In this document: piece by piece, positions 37,979-48,425 of the stretch
How the letters are laid out: every line of letters begins with the position of its first letter
How positions within the stretch are numbered: position 1 is the stretch's first letter
DNA from: Actinomadura latina NBRC 106108
GTDB lineage: Bacteria; Actinomycetota; Actinomycetes; Streptosporangiales; Streptosporangiaceae
DNA: 64,000 nt
Assembly: GCF_001552195.1 (NCBI RefSeq)
Contig: NZ_BCQS01000009.1
Span: 62,001 to 126,000, forward strand
Reading direction: 5' to 3'
Translations under genes and position numbers: made by a program
The notes under the pieces: model-generated
What the model was told of the DNA's origin: nothing
Database searches by the model: none
The model's input: only the letters and a program-made list of their open reading frames with translations

Positions 37979-40900
37979 GTGAACGCAGGCCGCAAGAGGC
38001 TGGTGCTGGGATCGCGCCGCGCGGTGACCATGGTCGCCGCCATCACGGCGCTCGTGATGCCGGCCGGACTGCTGTCGGTGCCACCGGCGCTGGCCGACCC
38101 ACCCAACTCCCACCGCCCCAAGGTCGCCTCCCACGAGAAGCCGGTGCCGGGCCATGACCTGAAGGTCCGGCCCCGTGAGAAGGATCCGGCACAACCGGCG
38201 GTCGAGGCCGAGGCGGCATGGCCGAACCCCGGCGCCGCCGAGGTCAGCGTCCCCACCACCGGCACGGACACCAGGGCGCGTGCAGGGAAGCTGCCGATTC
38301 AGGTGCTGCCACCCGGCAAACCACTCCGCGCGGCGCGAGCGGTGCCACCGGCTGACCGAGTGCGAGTGCAACTCCTCGACCGGCAGACCACACGGCGACT
38401 CGGGGTCGAGGGTCTGGCGTTCACCGTGGCGCGCACCGACGCCGATACTCCGGGCCGGGCGAAAGTACGGCTCGACTACTCCAAGTTCGCGCAGGCGTTC
38501 GGCGGCGCCTACGGCGCGCGACTGCGCCTCACACAACTGCCGCGATGCGCCCTGACCACACCCGACAAGCCCGAATGCCGCGCCGGTGAGCCGGTTACCA
38601 CCGACAACGACGCGGCCGAGAAGACACTGACCGCCGAAGTGAAGGTCGCCCCGGCCGCAACCTCGGCAGCCTCTTCCGATGCGCGGACGGCGGTGGCCGA
38701 GCAGAACGCCACGCTGCTGGTCGCCGCCGCCGGCTCCGACAGCTCCCAGGGCGACTACAAGGCCACCTCCCTCGATGCGTCGGCGACCTGGAGCGCCGGG
38801 GGCAACACGGGTGACTTCACGTGGTCGTATCCCATGCGGGTACCGCCCGTCCCGAGCGGGCTGACGCCCGAGGTCGCGATCTCCTATTCCTCCGCGAGCG
38901 TGGACGGGAAGACGGCCAATAGCAATGGCCAGCCGTCGTGGGTGGGTGAGGGCTTCTCGCTGTGGCCCGGATTCATCGAGCGGCGTTACAAGTCTTGCGA
39001 GGACGACGGCGCGCCCAAGGACGAGTGGGGCAACTCGCCTGCTGACCAGTGCTGGGGGTATGACAACGCGACCGTCACCTGGAACGGCAAGGGCGGGGAG
39101 CTGATCAACGCTTCCGACGGCACCTGGCGGATGAAAGGCGACGACGGCACCAAGTTCGAGAAGCTCACAAGTTCGTCCAACGGCAACGGTGACGACAACG
39201 GTGAGTACTGGAAGGTCACGACCTCCGACGGCACCCAGTACTTCTTCGGATTGAACCGGCTCCCCGGTTGGACGAGCGGGAAACCGGAAACGAACTCGAC
39301 CTGGACGGAGCCGGTGTTCGGTGACGACTCCGGAGAGCCCTGCCATGATTCGACGTTCGCGGGCTCGTGGTGCCAGCAGGCATACCGGTGGAACCTGGAC
39401 TACGTCGTCGACCCGTCCGGCAACGCCATCAACTACACCTACGCCAAGGAGATCAACCACTACGGCCGCAACCTCAAGCCCGAGGACGAGACCCCTTACG
39501 TACGCGGCGGCTACCTGAAGACGATCTCCTACGGGTTGCGCAAGGACGCGCTGTTCGCCAAGGCTCCGGCGCAGGTCACCTTCACCACCTCTGAGCGCTG
39601 CCTCCCGGACGCGAGCTTCGATTGCGACCCGTCCAAGATCGGCGACAACCCCGATAAATGGTGGGACGTCCCCTGGGACCTGAACTGCAACTCCGGACAG
39701 GAATGCAAGGACACCCATGGCGGCCTGTCGCCTACGTTCTGGTCGCGTAAGCGGCTGAGCAAGGTCGCCACCCAGATCATCAAGCCGGACGGGGCGGGGT
39801 ACCGGCCGGTGGACTCATGGTCGATGGACCACTCCTGGGGGCTGGCCGACGTCGAAAGGGACCTGCGGCTGGACGAGATCCAGCACACTGGATACGCCTC
39901 CGACGGCACGGCGACGACCTTGCCGAAGGTCACCTTCAACCACGTCCAACTGCCGAACCGGCTGGACAAGACCGGCGACGACATCCTGCCCTACATCCGC
40001 TACCGGCTCGGCGCCATCTACGACGAGTCCGGCGGGCAGATCGACATCGCCTACTCCGACCCCGACTGCTCCCTGTCGAACCTGCCGACCCCGGAAACCA
40101 ACACCACCCGCTGCATGCCGGTGATCTGGACGCCACCCGGCCGGGAAGATCCGATCACCGACTGGTTCCACAAGTACGTCGTCACGTCCGTCATCCGGAC
40201 CGATCGCACCGGGCTGTCCCCCGACATGGCGACCAAGTACCAGTACCTGGGCGGTGCCGCGTGGCACTTCGACGACGATGACGGGCTTACCAAGGAGAAG
40301 GAGAAGACGTGGTCGCAGTGGCGCGGCTACGGTCGGGTCCGCACGCTCACCGGTGACTTCGATGCTCCGGCCACCCAGTCCGACACCTACTTCATGCGCG
40401 GCATGGACGGGGACCGCAAGGCCGAGGACGGCGGGGAGAAGAGTGTCACAGTCTCCGACGGAGAGGGCGGCACCTACACCGACCATGACGCCCTGGCCGG
40501 GTTCAGCCTCAAGACCGTCCAGTACACCGGGCCCGGCGGCAGCGTCCACGCCAAGACCGTGAACACGCCGTGGCGTGTGCAGACCGCCTCCCGCACCCGC
40601 TCTTGGGGGACCACCACGGCGAACGTCGTCGCGGTCGACACCACACACACATGGACGGCCAAGGACGGCGGCGGCTGGACCGAGACCAAGACCGACAACG
40701 CCTACACCGGATCCGGTCCGGGCATCGGTCGCGTCACCGCGGTCAGTGACCTTGGGGATACCGGTACCAGCACCGACGACACGTGCACACGGACCACCTA
40801 TGCCGACAACGCCGATGCGTGGATGGTGTCGTTCCCGTCCCGTGTGGAAATCGTCTCCGTCGCGTGCACGGTCACTCCGGACCGGCCGGCTCAAGTGGTG

Positions 40901-43900
40901 TCCGACATGCGGACCTACTACGACAACGGCGGCTTCGGCGACGCACCGTCCAAGGGCGACATCACCAAGGTCGGAAAGCTCGCCGGCTACGACGGCGGCA
41001 CCGCGAACTATGTGACGCAGGCCGAAACCATCTACGACAGCTACGGCCGTGTCACCAAGGTGAAGGACGCACTGGAGCAGGCGACCACCACCGCCTACAC
41101 CGACACGCAAGGTCTGATGACAAAGAAGCAGACGACCACGCCGCCGGCCACGCCGGGTGACGCCTCCACGGCGTTGACGACCACCGAAGAGCTGGATCCG
41201 GCGTGGGGTCAGCCGACGCGCACCACCGATGCCAACGCGTTGAACACCGACCTGGTGTACGACGGGCTGGGCCGGTTGACGCAGGTGTGGCTGCCCAACC
41301 GGTCCAAGGGCAGCAACCCGCACCCGAACTACGAGTTCGAGTACCAGCTCGCCGAAGGGCAGATCGTCGCGGTCACCACCAAGGCACTGAACGCGACCGG
41401 TGGGCAGCGGGTAGAGAAGATCGAGCTGCTGGACGGATGGCTGCGCCCCCGCCAGACCCAGGAACCCGCCCCCGACGGTCGCTTGGTCAGCGACACCTTC
41501 TATGACACCCGCGACCAAGTGGCCAAGACCTACGCCGCCTACCCGGCCGTCGGCGCCCCGGAGACCACTCTATTCGGGGTCGGCACCCCCGGCAACGTGG
41601 AGTCCCAGACCCGGACCGAGTACGACGGGCTGGGCCGCAAGACCGTCGAAAAGGTCATGAAGGGGAACGGGTCACAGCCCGAGCAGGAGCTATGGCGCAC
41701 CGTCTACTCCTACGGTGGCGGCAACCGGACCTCGGTTACCCCACCTGACGGCGGCACCCCCACCGCCGAAATCACCAATGCCCGTGGCCAGGTTATCGAG
41801 CGTCGTCAGTACAAGGCGTCGACCCCCACCGGTGAGTTTGAGGCCACCACCTATACATACACGCCGACCGGGGAGATCGGGTCGGTCACCGACCCGTCCG
41901 GCAATGCTTTCACCACCACCTACGACCTACGCGGCCGCGAGACCCAGACAACCGACCCCGACAAGGGCACCACCACCTTCACCTACGACGACCTCGACCG
42001 CGTCACCTCCACCACCGACGCACGCGACAAGAAGGTCTTCACCACCTACGACGGCCTGGGCCGTAAGACCGCCACCCACCAAGGCAGCGCGGACGGGCCG
42101 CTGCTGACCTCCTTCACCTACGACACCGTCACGCGCGGCAAGGGCGAACTCGCCACCGCGACCCGCCACGTCGATGGCACGGCCTACACCACCCAGATCC
42201 GCCAGTACGACACCCTCGGACGAGTCGAGGCTTCTACCGTCACCATCCCCTCCCAGCAGGGTGCGCTGGCCGGGGCCTATACGTTGTCCACGGCCTACAA
42301 CCTCGATGGCACGGTGCGGAGCAGCAGCCTGCCCGGCGTCGGTGGACTGCCCGTGGAAACCGTCGTCAACACCTACGACACCTGGCTGCGGCCCACCCGC
42401 CTGGCCAGCACCAAGGGCACCTACGTCAACGACACCGTCTACACCCCCATCGGCAAACCCTCCATCCTCGAACTGGGGGTCGAACCGAAGCGCGCGTGGC
42501 AGACGTTCACCTACCAGTACGGCACCCAGCGCCTGGACACCGCTAAGACGCTGCGCGAGGGAATCGACGGCAACGACCGGTACGCCGCCTATCACTACAC
42601 CGACTCCGGCACCATCACCTCCATCACCGACGACTCCCGCGACGGCGTCGACAACCAGTGCTTCACCTACGACCACCTCCAGCGCCTCACCCAAGCCTGG
42701 ACGCAAGGCACCACCGACGCCTGCGCCACCGAACCCTCCGCATTGCTGGTCGGCGGCCCGGCACCGTACTGGCAGTCTTTCGCCTACGACAAGGCCGGCA
42801 ACCGCACCGCCGAGACCCGTCACGGCATCGGCGGCACCGTTGACACCACCTACACCTACACCTACGCCGCCCCCGGCCAGGGCAACCGCCTCACCCAGCT
42901 CACCCAGGTCGGCCCCGCCGGGAATCGCACCGACACCTACGGCTACGACGCGACAGGCAACACCGCCACCGTCCAAACCAGCGACGGCGGCCCCACCAGC
43001 ACGACCAGAACCTTCGACTGGAACACCGAAGGCGAACTGGCCAAGGTCACCGAGAACGGCAACGACGAGTCCTACATCTACGACGCCGACGGCAACCGCC
43101 TCATCCGCAAGGATCCCGCTGGGGCGACCCTCTACCTGCCCGACGGCACGGAGCTGCGGGCCCTCAACGGCGCCACCACTGCCACCGGCACCCGCTACTA
43201 CACCTTCGCCGGCCAGACCGTCGCCATGAGAACCTCCGACGGCACCATCACCTATCTGTCCGCCGACCACCAGGACAGCGTCGAGGTCGCCGTCAACGCC
43301 GCCACGCAGGCCGGTACCGTCCGCCGCTTCACCCCGTTCGGGTCCATCCGGGGCTTCGACGAGAACGCCACCTGGCCGAACGACAAGGGCTTTGTCGGCG
43401 GCACTCAGGACACCACCGGCCTCACCCACCTCGGTGCCCGCGAATACAACCCGGACACCGGCCGCTTCATCTCCGTCGACCCCCTCATGGACCAGGCCGA
43501 CCCGCAGCAGATGAACGGCTACACCTACGCCAACAACAATCCCGTCACCCACGCCGATCCGGATGGCCTCTGCCCACCCGACATCTGCGGTGCCGGTTAC
43601 GTTCCGGTCGGTCACAAGAAGCCATTGATGACCGGCGGGTGCGGGCACGACTGCGGTAAGCCGCCCTCTGGGTTCACCTCCTCACCGAACAGATCGGTTC
43701 ACGTCCGCTGGGGCGACACCACCGTCCACGCACGCAATTCCATGGTCTACACCGCAGCCCGGCTGCGGATGATGGAACTCGTCTACACCAAGTACGCGGG
43801 AACGAACGGGCCGCTGGATCCCCTGCTCATACCGGCCTGCGGCACGGGAGGCACCGCCTGCTTCCCGGGAGACCTCGGAAGGCTCGGCAACTTCGCCAAC

Positions 43901-44896
43901 CTCCTCTGCAAGATCGGCGGCTTCACGTGCGAACGCATGTCGGGGCTGGAATTTTTCGGCGCCGGGATGCACAGCTTCGTCGACCTCGGCGGCTTCGGCG
44001 GAAAGGACGGAGGCATCACCGGCGTCGGCGGTGGCCGGCGGCCGGGCCGAGCACCGGGCGGTTCGAAGCTACGAGGCTGTAGCAGTTTCGTCCCCGGAAC
44101 GTCGGTACGCATGGCCGACGGCAGTGACAAGCACATCGAAGATGTCGAGGTCGGCGACAAGGTCCTGGCCACCGACCCGGAAACCGGTGAAACCAGCGCG
44201 CAGCCCGTCCTGGGCACTGTTACCAGCAAGGGCGACAAGAACCTCATTCAGATCACCGTCAACACCAGCGTTCCAGCCTTCGGGTGGCTGGCCGACGAAG
44301 ATTCCAAGCCCGCCACCGCCAAGTTTCTCAATCACAAGGCGGGCAAGACCGGGGTGATCATCGCTACCGACAATCACCCCTTCTGGGTCGCGGGCGACAT
44401 CAACACCTGGGTCGAGGCCGCCGACCTCAAGCCCGGCATGTGGCTCCGTACCAGCGCCGGCACCTACATCCAGGTAAGCGCCACCAAACCCCGGAGCATC
44501 CACCACCAACGCGTCCACAACCTCACCATCGCCAACACCCCCACGTACTATGTAGGTGCTGGCAACGCGTCGACCCTTGTCCACAATACGGGGGGATGCG
44601 GCAACTTCTCGTCGCCGCAAAATGCCCTTAATCACTGGAATAAGCACAAGGGAGAGTTCCCTGAGCTGCGCAACTCACTCGAATATCTTAAGGCGGCAAG
44701 AGGGTTCACCAGCAAGCCGCCGACAGGGACGCTGGTGCGGATACGCGGGAATGGAGACCGAGTGTTCTTCAACCCGAGAAGCAATGAATTCGCGGTGCGC
44801 ACGAGAGGTGGAGTGATCCGGACCTATTTCCGCCCCAATCCGGCTCAGCATGGATACCGTAACAACCTGGAGTACTTCCGTGCCCAGGCATCATGA
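37979..44896 (+). CDS. RHS/YD-repeat polymorphic toxin with Hint domain
   Basis: About 2305 residues. Signal peptide (VTMVAAITALVMPAGLL), an SpvB-like start (WSYPMRVPPVPSGLTPEVAI), many YD/RHS repeats (YDGLGRLTQ, YDLRGRETQT), the RHS core end LGAREYNPDTGRFISVDPL, then a Hint domain: C2034 (CSSFVPGT), TDNHPFWV and the terminal VHN at 2201-2203. Hint is expected to cleave after the asparagine and free a toxin of about 102 residues (44588-44893). That toxin has HWNKHKGEFPE, NGDRVFFNPRSNEFAV and IRTYFRP, a pattern I associate with BECR-fold ribonucleases, not proven. GTG 37979 is chosen because GGAGG lies five bases before it; ATG 37967 and GTG 37961 are alternatives. A CRP-like site and the LamG gene lie upstream, the immunity candidate overlaps its end. 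Confidence 0.92.
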   Translation: MNAGRKRLVLGSRRAVTMVAAITALVMPAGLLSVPPALADPPNSHRPKVASHEKPVPGHDLKVRPREKDPAQPAVEAEAAWPNPGAAEVSVPTTGTDTRARAGKLPIQVLPPGKPLRAARAVPPADRVRVQLLDRQTTRRLGVEGLAFTVARTDADTPGRAKVRLDYSKFAQAFGGAYGARLRLTQLPRCALTTPDKPECRAGEPVTTDNDAAEKTLTAEVKVAPAATSAASSDARTAVAEQNATLLVAAAGSDSSQGDYKATSLDASATWSAGGNTGDFTWSYPMRVPPVPSGLTPEVAISYSSASVDGKTANSNGQPSWVGEGFSLWPGFIERRYKSCEDDGAPKDEWGNSPADQCWGYDNATVTWNGKGGELINASDGTWRMKGDDGTKFEKLTSSSNGNGDDNGEYWKVTTSDGTQYFFGLNRLPGWTSGKPETNSTWTEPVFGDDSGEPCHDSTFAGSWCQQAYRWNLDYVVDPSGNAINYTYAKEINHYGRNLKPEDETPYVRGGYLKTISYGLRKDALFAKAPAQVTFTTSERCLPDASFDCDPSKIGDNPDKWWDVPWDLNCNSGQECKDTHGGLSPTFWSRKRLSKVATQIIKPDGAGYRPVDSWSMDHSWGLADVERDLRLDEIQHTGYASDGTATTLPKVTFNHVQLPNRLDKTGDDILPYIRYRLGAIYDESGGQIDIAYSDPDCSLSNLPTPETNTTRCMPVIWTPPGREDPITDWFHKYVVTSVIRTDRTGLSPDMATKYQYLGGAAWHFDDDDGLTKEKEKTWSQWRGYGRVRTLTGDFDAPATQSDTYFMRGMDGDRKAEDGGEKSVTVSDGEGGTYTDHDALAGFSLKTVQYTGPGGSVHAKTVNTPWRVQTASRTRSWGTTTANVVAVDTTHTWTAKDGGGWTETKTDNAYTGSGPGIGRVTAVSDLGDTGTSTDDTCTRTTYADNADAWMVSFPSRVEIVSVACTVTPDRPAQVVSDMRTYYDNGGFGDAPSKGDITKVGKLAGYDGGTANYVTQAETIYDSYGRVTKVKDALEQATTTAYTDTQGLMTKKQTTTPPATPGDASTALTTTEELDPAWGQPTRTTDANALNTDLVYDGLGRLTQVWLPNRSKGSNPHPNYEFEYQLAEGQIVAVTTKALNATGGQRVEKIELLDGWLRPRQTQEPAPDGRLVSDTFYDTRDQVAKTYAAYPAVGAPETTLFGVGTPGNVESQTRTEYDGLGRKTVEKVMKGNGSQPEQELWRTVYSYGGGNRTSVTPPDGGTPTAEITNARGQVIERRQYKASTPTGEFEATTYTYTPTGEIGSVTDPSGNAFTTTYDLRGRETQTTDPDKGTTTFTYDDLDRVTSTTDARDKKVFTTYDGLGRKTATHQGSADGPLLTSFTYDTVTRGKGELATATRHVDGTAYTTQIRQYDTLGRVEASTVTIPSQQGALAGAYTLSTAYNLDGTVRSSSLPGVGGLPVETVVNTYDTWLRPTRLASTKGTYVNDTVYTPIGKPSILELGVEPKRAWQTFTYQYGTQRLDTAKTLREGIDGNDRYAAYHYTDSGTITSITDDSRDGVDNQCFTYDHLQRLTQAWTQGTTDACATEPSALLVGGPAPYWQSFAYDKAGNRTAETRHGIGGTVDTTYTYTYAAPGQGNRLTQLTQVGPAGNRTDTYGYDATGNTATVQTSDGGPTSTTRTFDWNTEGELAKVTENGNDESYIYDADGNRLIRKDPAGATLYLPDGTELRALNGATTATGTRYYTFAGQTVAMRTSDGTITYLSADHQDSVEVAVNAATQAGTVRRFTPFGSIRGFDENATWPNDKGFVGGTQDTTGLTHLGAREYNPDTGRFISVDPLMDQADPQQMNGYTYANNNPVTHADPDGLCPPDICGAGYVPVGHKKPLMTGGCGHDCGKPPSGFTSSPNRSVHVRWGDTTVHARNSMVYTAARLRMMELVYTKYAGTNGPLDPLLIPACGTGGTACFPGDLGRLGNFANLLCKIGGFTCERMSGLEFFGAGMHSFVDLGGFGGKDGGITGVGGGRRPGRAPGGSKLRGCSSFVPGTSVRMADGSDKHIEDVEVGDKVLATDPETGETSAQPVLGTVTSKGDKNLIQITVNTSVPAFGWLADEDSKPATAKFLNHKAGKTGVIIATDNHPFWVAGDINTWVEAADLKPGMWLRTSAGTYIQVSATKPRSIHHQRVHNLTIANTPTYYVGAGNASTLVHNTGGCGNFSSPQNALNHWNKHKGEFPELRNSLEYLKAARGFTSKPPTGTLVRIRGNGDRVFFNPRSNEFAVRTRGGVIRTYFRPNPAQHGYRNNLEYFRAQAS

Positions 44897-45113
44897 CCAG
44901 CTCTACAAGTGTCGCGTGTGTGGATTTCCGCAGGCAGACCCGCCGTGGGGACTGGATGGCCGAACGCCGTCCTTTGATATTTGCGCGTGCTGCGGGGTGG
45001 AGTTCGGCTATGAAGACGCCACGGCGGAAGGAGTCGAACGGTATCGGCAAGAATGGCTGGACTCCAGAGGTTCATGTAAAGGGCTGAATATTCAGGTGCC
45101 GCCCGATGTGTGA
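44880..45113 (+). CDS. Cys-rich immunity protein candidate
   Basis: 77 residues from GTG 44880 (87 from ATG 44850, which would overlap the toxin by 47 bases). Two cysteine pairs, YKCRVCGF and DICACCGVEFGYED, make a probable zinc knuckle of the CPCC type, with WGLDGRTPSFD between. Small proteins of this kind often follow toxin genes. It is translated in another frame from the toxin's end, so toxin and immunity are coupled. Lower GC and less biased third positions than the surrounding genes suggest the toxin-immunity end was swapped in. It would protect the producer by binding the toxin tip. Function inferred from position. Confidence 0.72.
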   Translation: MPRHHDQLYKCRVCGFPQADPPWGLDGRTPSFDICACCGVEFGYEDATAEGVERYRQEWLDSRGSCKGLNIQVPPDV

Positions 45114-45172
45114 TGAGTAGAATGAAACCGGCCGCCGGATTGCTCCCCCGTCAGGGTGCTGAAGGCGGCCAT

Positions 45173-45211
45173 GGCACGCGCCCACGTCGATCTGCGTGGG
45201 GGCGCCGTGCC
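45173..45211 (+). terminator. Hairpin after the toxin-immunity pair
   Basis: GGCACGCGCCCACG (45173-45186) pairs with CGTGGGGGCGCCGTGCC (45195-45211) with a small bulge, loop of about eight bases. It separates the RHS module from the HerA trio. Confidence 0.5.
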
Positions 45212-45309
45212 GCGCGTCCGGGTGCCTCCGGCACTGACAGTGGCAGCGAACGGTGTTTCTCTCAGAGATCGCATTGGCGCGGGGCGTGGGGGCGCGTCAG
45301 GATGCTGGG

Positions 45310-48300
45310 GTGACTTCGTCGTCTGGGATGCCGTCCATGCCGCCGTACCGTGGGGCGGCTGGTGTTCCGCCTGCTGGGCCGCCGGGGGCCATGCGTGGCG
45401 GGGAGCGGTTCGTTGTGCCTGGGCCCTGGTATCGGATTCAGGCCATACCGGCACCGCAGCGGGAGTCTTCGGCCGAGTGGGACTTCGTGAGTGTGCTGCC
45501 TGCGGCGTTGTCGGCGGCGCGGTTGCGGCGGCCGTTCGTTGTGGGGTGGTTGTCGGCCGGGGGTGGGGCGCCGCTGCAGCTCATCACCAACGCTGGGCCG
45601 ATAGGTAGCCCGGAGGTCGGGCTTGAGACCTATGGGTTGCTGTTTCCCAGTGGGGCTCGTGGGGTGCCGGTCGGGGACGGGTGGTTGCGGCAGGCGGAGC
45701 GGATGGTCTGGACGCGGTGTCCGGGGAGGCTGGCGCCGCAGGGCGCTGGGGGCGGGCCTGGCCTGTTCGAGGCGACGCTTGTCACGTTGATGGAGCGGCC
45801 GTTCGGATGGTTCGTGGTCGCCGACCCGTGCGACGAGCGGATGATCGACGACGAAGTGCGGGAGTTGCAGCATGAGTTGCGGATGCTGCGTCGGGGGGAG
45901 GACGAGCAGTCGAGGCTGGCGGTCTCCCGCGCCGATCAGCGGCTTGCCGAGCTGGACGCGTTCCGCGAGGCCGGGCTGTGGCAGGTCAGGGTCGTGGCGG
46001 GCGCGGCTTCGCAGGAGGAACTCGGGCAGATCGCCCCGGTGCTCGTCGGGTCGATGGAGCTGGGGCACCATCCGTACCGGCTGCGGTCGGGGCAGGGCAG
46101 CGGGTCGTTCGCCGAGATGCTGAGCCCCGGAATGGCACCGGTGCCGGTGCGGCCGATGGGGGAGTCGGAGCAGCGGTTCCCGTTCGTCGCGACGGCCGGG
46201 GCGCTGGCCGCGCTTGCCGGGCTGCCGCGCCGCGAGGTTCCGGGGCTGCGCGTACTGGAGGCCGGATACTTCGATGTCACGTCCGAGACCGCGCCGCAGG
46301 GCGGGGAGGCGCAGATCGAGCTCGGCGCCATCCTGGACGGGCAGGACCGGGAGGTCGGACGGTTCACCGTGCCCCGGTCGACCATCAACCGGCACGTGTT
46401 CGTCACGGGGGCCACGGGAGCCGGTAAGTCGCAGACCGTCCGGCATCTGCTGGAGCAGTTGACGCGGGCGGGCATTCCGTGGCTGGCGATCGAGCCGGCG
46501 AAGTCGGAGTACGCGGCGATGGCCGGGCGCATCCAGGATCTCGGCGGTCCGGTCACGGTCGTCAACCCGTCCGACCCTGATTCGGTGCCGCTGTCGGTGA
46601 ACCCGCTCGCGCCCGAGCCCGGCTACCCCGTGCAGGCGCACATCGACATGGTTCGTGCGCTGTTCCAGGCCGCGTTCGATGCCGAGGAGCCGTTCCCGCA
46701 GATCATGGCGCAGGCCCTCCAGCGGGTGTATGAGAACAACGGGTGGGACGTCGTGACGGGCGCGGGCGTGCCCGGTTCGCTCATCGAGCCGGCCGTCCCG
46801 ACCCTGGAGCAGCTCCAGAACGCGGCGCTCCAGGTCATCCAGGACGTCGGCTACGGGCGCGAGCTGATGGCCGACGTGCAGGGGTTCGTCGACGTCCGGC
46901 TCCGCTCCCTGCGCATTGGTTCAGCTGGGCGGTTCTTCGAGGGCGGGCATCCGGCCGACATCGGCGGGATGCTTCGCGACAACATCGTGCTCGCGATCGA
47001 GGACGTCGCCAACGACGAGGACAAGGCGTTCCTCATGGGGACGCTCATCATCCGCATCACCGAGCACTTGCGGATGCGCGAGCGTAAGCGCGACCGCGCG
47101 ACGGGTTCGGTGCTGCGGCACGTCATCGTCATCGAGGAGGCGCACCGGCTGCTGCGCAACCGCGGCCCGGAACGCGGCAGCTCCCACGCGGTGGAGCTGT
47201 TCGCCGGGCTGCTCGCCGAGATCCGCGCCTACGGCGAGGGCATCATCGTCGCCGAGCAGATCCCGACGAAGCTCGTCCCGGACGTCATCAAGAACACCGC
47301 GCTGAAGGTCGTCCACCGGCTGCCCGCCTACGACGACCGGCATCAGGTCGGCGCGGCCATGAACCTGGACGGCGACCAGTCCCGCGAGGTGGTGTCGCTG
47401 CGGCCCGGCGTCGCGGCGGTGTTCGCGGACGGCATGGACCGCCCCCTGCGCGTCCGCGTCCCGCTGGGCGAGGGCCGCGAGGCGGAGATGCCCGGCCCGC
47501 CGCCGCCCGTGGACGGACGGCGGTCCGCCGCCTGCGGGTGCGAATGCCGTTCGGGACGCGCCTGCACCCTGTTCGAGCTGCGCGAAGCCGACCTCATCGC
47601 CGGCGGCGACGACTGGGCGTGGCTGCGGCTGTGGGCGGACACGCTCGTCCTCGCGCATGTGGTGAACCGGCCGCTGCCCGCCGTGCCGCCCGAGCTGGGG
47701 CGCGCCTGGTCGCGGCTGGTGCCGCGGCTCCGCGAGTGCGCGCTGGCGACCGTCGTCGAGCGGGCCGTGACCCGGCGGTCCCGGTCGCTGCGCGCCGCGT
47801 ACCCGCCGGCCGAGCTGACCGCGGCCGTGGCGGAGGTCGCCGGACGCCTGCTCGGCGGCGCCGCATCCGGCGCGGCACCCGGGCCGCAGTGGATGATCCC
47901 GCAGGTCAAGTGGCTGCATGAACTCGACCGGCTGTTCCCCTACGGCGGCGGCGTCCCCGACAAGCACACCGCTGCGCCGCCGCTCGACTATCCGCTCGCC
48001 GGTCTCAAGCAGCCGCCGGACGCCAAGCTCGGCCACCGACTCCGCGCCCTGCGCCGCCACCCGCTGTCGATGGAGCTGGCCCGCAACCGCCCCATCGCGC
48101 TCACCGCCCTCTACGGGGACGACGACCAGGGCTTCTACCAGGACCTCGCCGTTGTGGCGCTCGGCTTCGAGGAGGACGAGCAGATCGACCACGTCGCGGA
48201 GACGATGCGGGTCACCGAATGGCTCGAACCCGTCCTGAGATGGTTCGACCGCTTCGTGGAGCCCTTCGAAGACCCTTCCAAGGGCCTCCCCTTCCTCGGT

Positions 48301-48321
48301 CACCCCCGCACCCCCGAGTGA
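45310..48321 (+). CDS. HerA-like P-loop ATPase
   Basis: About 1003 residues from GTG 45310; a GTG at 45253 is also in frame. Residues 1-330 are a poorly recognised N-terminal part with an internal coiled coil (VRELQHELRMLRRGEDEQ). The HerA/DUF87 motor has Walker A TGATGAGKSQT (K373), Walker B VIVIEEAHRL (E609), then AEIRAYGEGIIVAEQIPTKL. A cluster CGCECRSGRAC (C742, C744, C746, C752) follows and could bind metal. The last 230 residues are helical. HerA-type motors move DNA and in several anti-phage systems form rings with effector enzymes; no nuclease is fused here. The following membrane gene is 104 bases on, so the two probably work together. Confidence 0.85.
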   Translation: MTSSSGMPSMPPYRGAAGVPPAGPPGAMRGGERFVVPGPWYRIQAIPAPQRESSAEWDFVSVLPAALSAARLRRPFVVGWLSAGGGAPLQLITNAGPIGSPEVGLETYGLLFPSGARGVPVGDGWLRQAERMVWTRCPGRLAPQGAGGGPGLFEATLVTLMERPFGWFVVADPCDERMIDDEVRELQHELRMLRRGEDEQSRLAVSRADQRLAELDAFREAGLWQVRVVAGAASQEELGQIAPVLVGSMELGHHPYRLRSGQGSGSFAEMLSPGMAPVPVRPMGESEQRFPFVATAGALAALAGLPRREVPGLRVLEAGYFDVTSETAPQGGEAQIELGAILDGQDREVGRFTVPRSTINRHVFVTGATGAGKSQTVRHLLEQLTRAGIPWLAIEPAKSEYAAMAGRIQDLGGPVTVVNPSDPDSVPLSVNPLAPEPGYPVQAHIDMVRALFQAAFDAEEPFPQIMAQALQRVYENNGWDVVTGAGVPGSLIEPAVPTLEQLQNAALQVIQDVGYGRELMADVQGFVDVRLRSLRIGSAGRFFEGGHPADIGGMLRDNIVLAIEDVANDEDKAFLMGTLIIRITEHLRMRERKRDRATGSVLRHVIVIEEAHRLLRNRGPERGSSHAVELFAGLLAEIRAYGEGIIVAEQIPTKLVPDVIKNTALKVVHRLPAYDDRHQVGAAMNLDGDQSREVVSLRPGVAAVFADGMDRPLRVRVPLGEGREAEMPGPPPPVDGRRSAACGCECRSGRACTLFELREADLIAGGDDWAWLRLWADTLVLAHVVNRPLPAVPPELGRAWSRLVPRLRECALATVVERAVTRRSRSLRAAYPPAELTAAVAEVAGRLLGGAASGAAPGPQWMIPQVKWLHELDRLFPYGGGVPDKHTAAPPLDYPLAGLKQPPDAKLGHRLRALRRHPLSMELARNRPIALTALYGDDDQGFYQDLAVVALGFEEDEQIDHVAETMRVTEWLEPVLRWFDRFVEPFEDPSKGLPFLGHPRTPE

Positions 48322-48425
48322 GTCATTCGAAATTCCGTCAATTACTCACTCGCTCCCCGCTTCTGCCGCTATTCTCTGCCATCGCGCGATCCGGCCCTCG
48401 CACATCGATAGTGGAGGAACAGGCG

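Noticed and set aside
44078..44587. Hint domain as a protein-splicing intein
   Set aside because: It stands at the end of an RHS core and ends in VHN before a short tip with no host protein continuing, which is the pre-toxin Hint arrangement.
44850..44879. ATG 44850 as immunity start
   Set aside because: It would overlap the toxin by 47 bases and add residues without homology; GTG 44880 is preferred, although ATG cannot be excluded.
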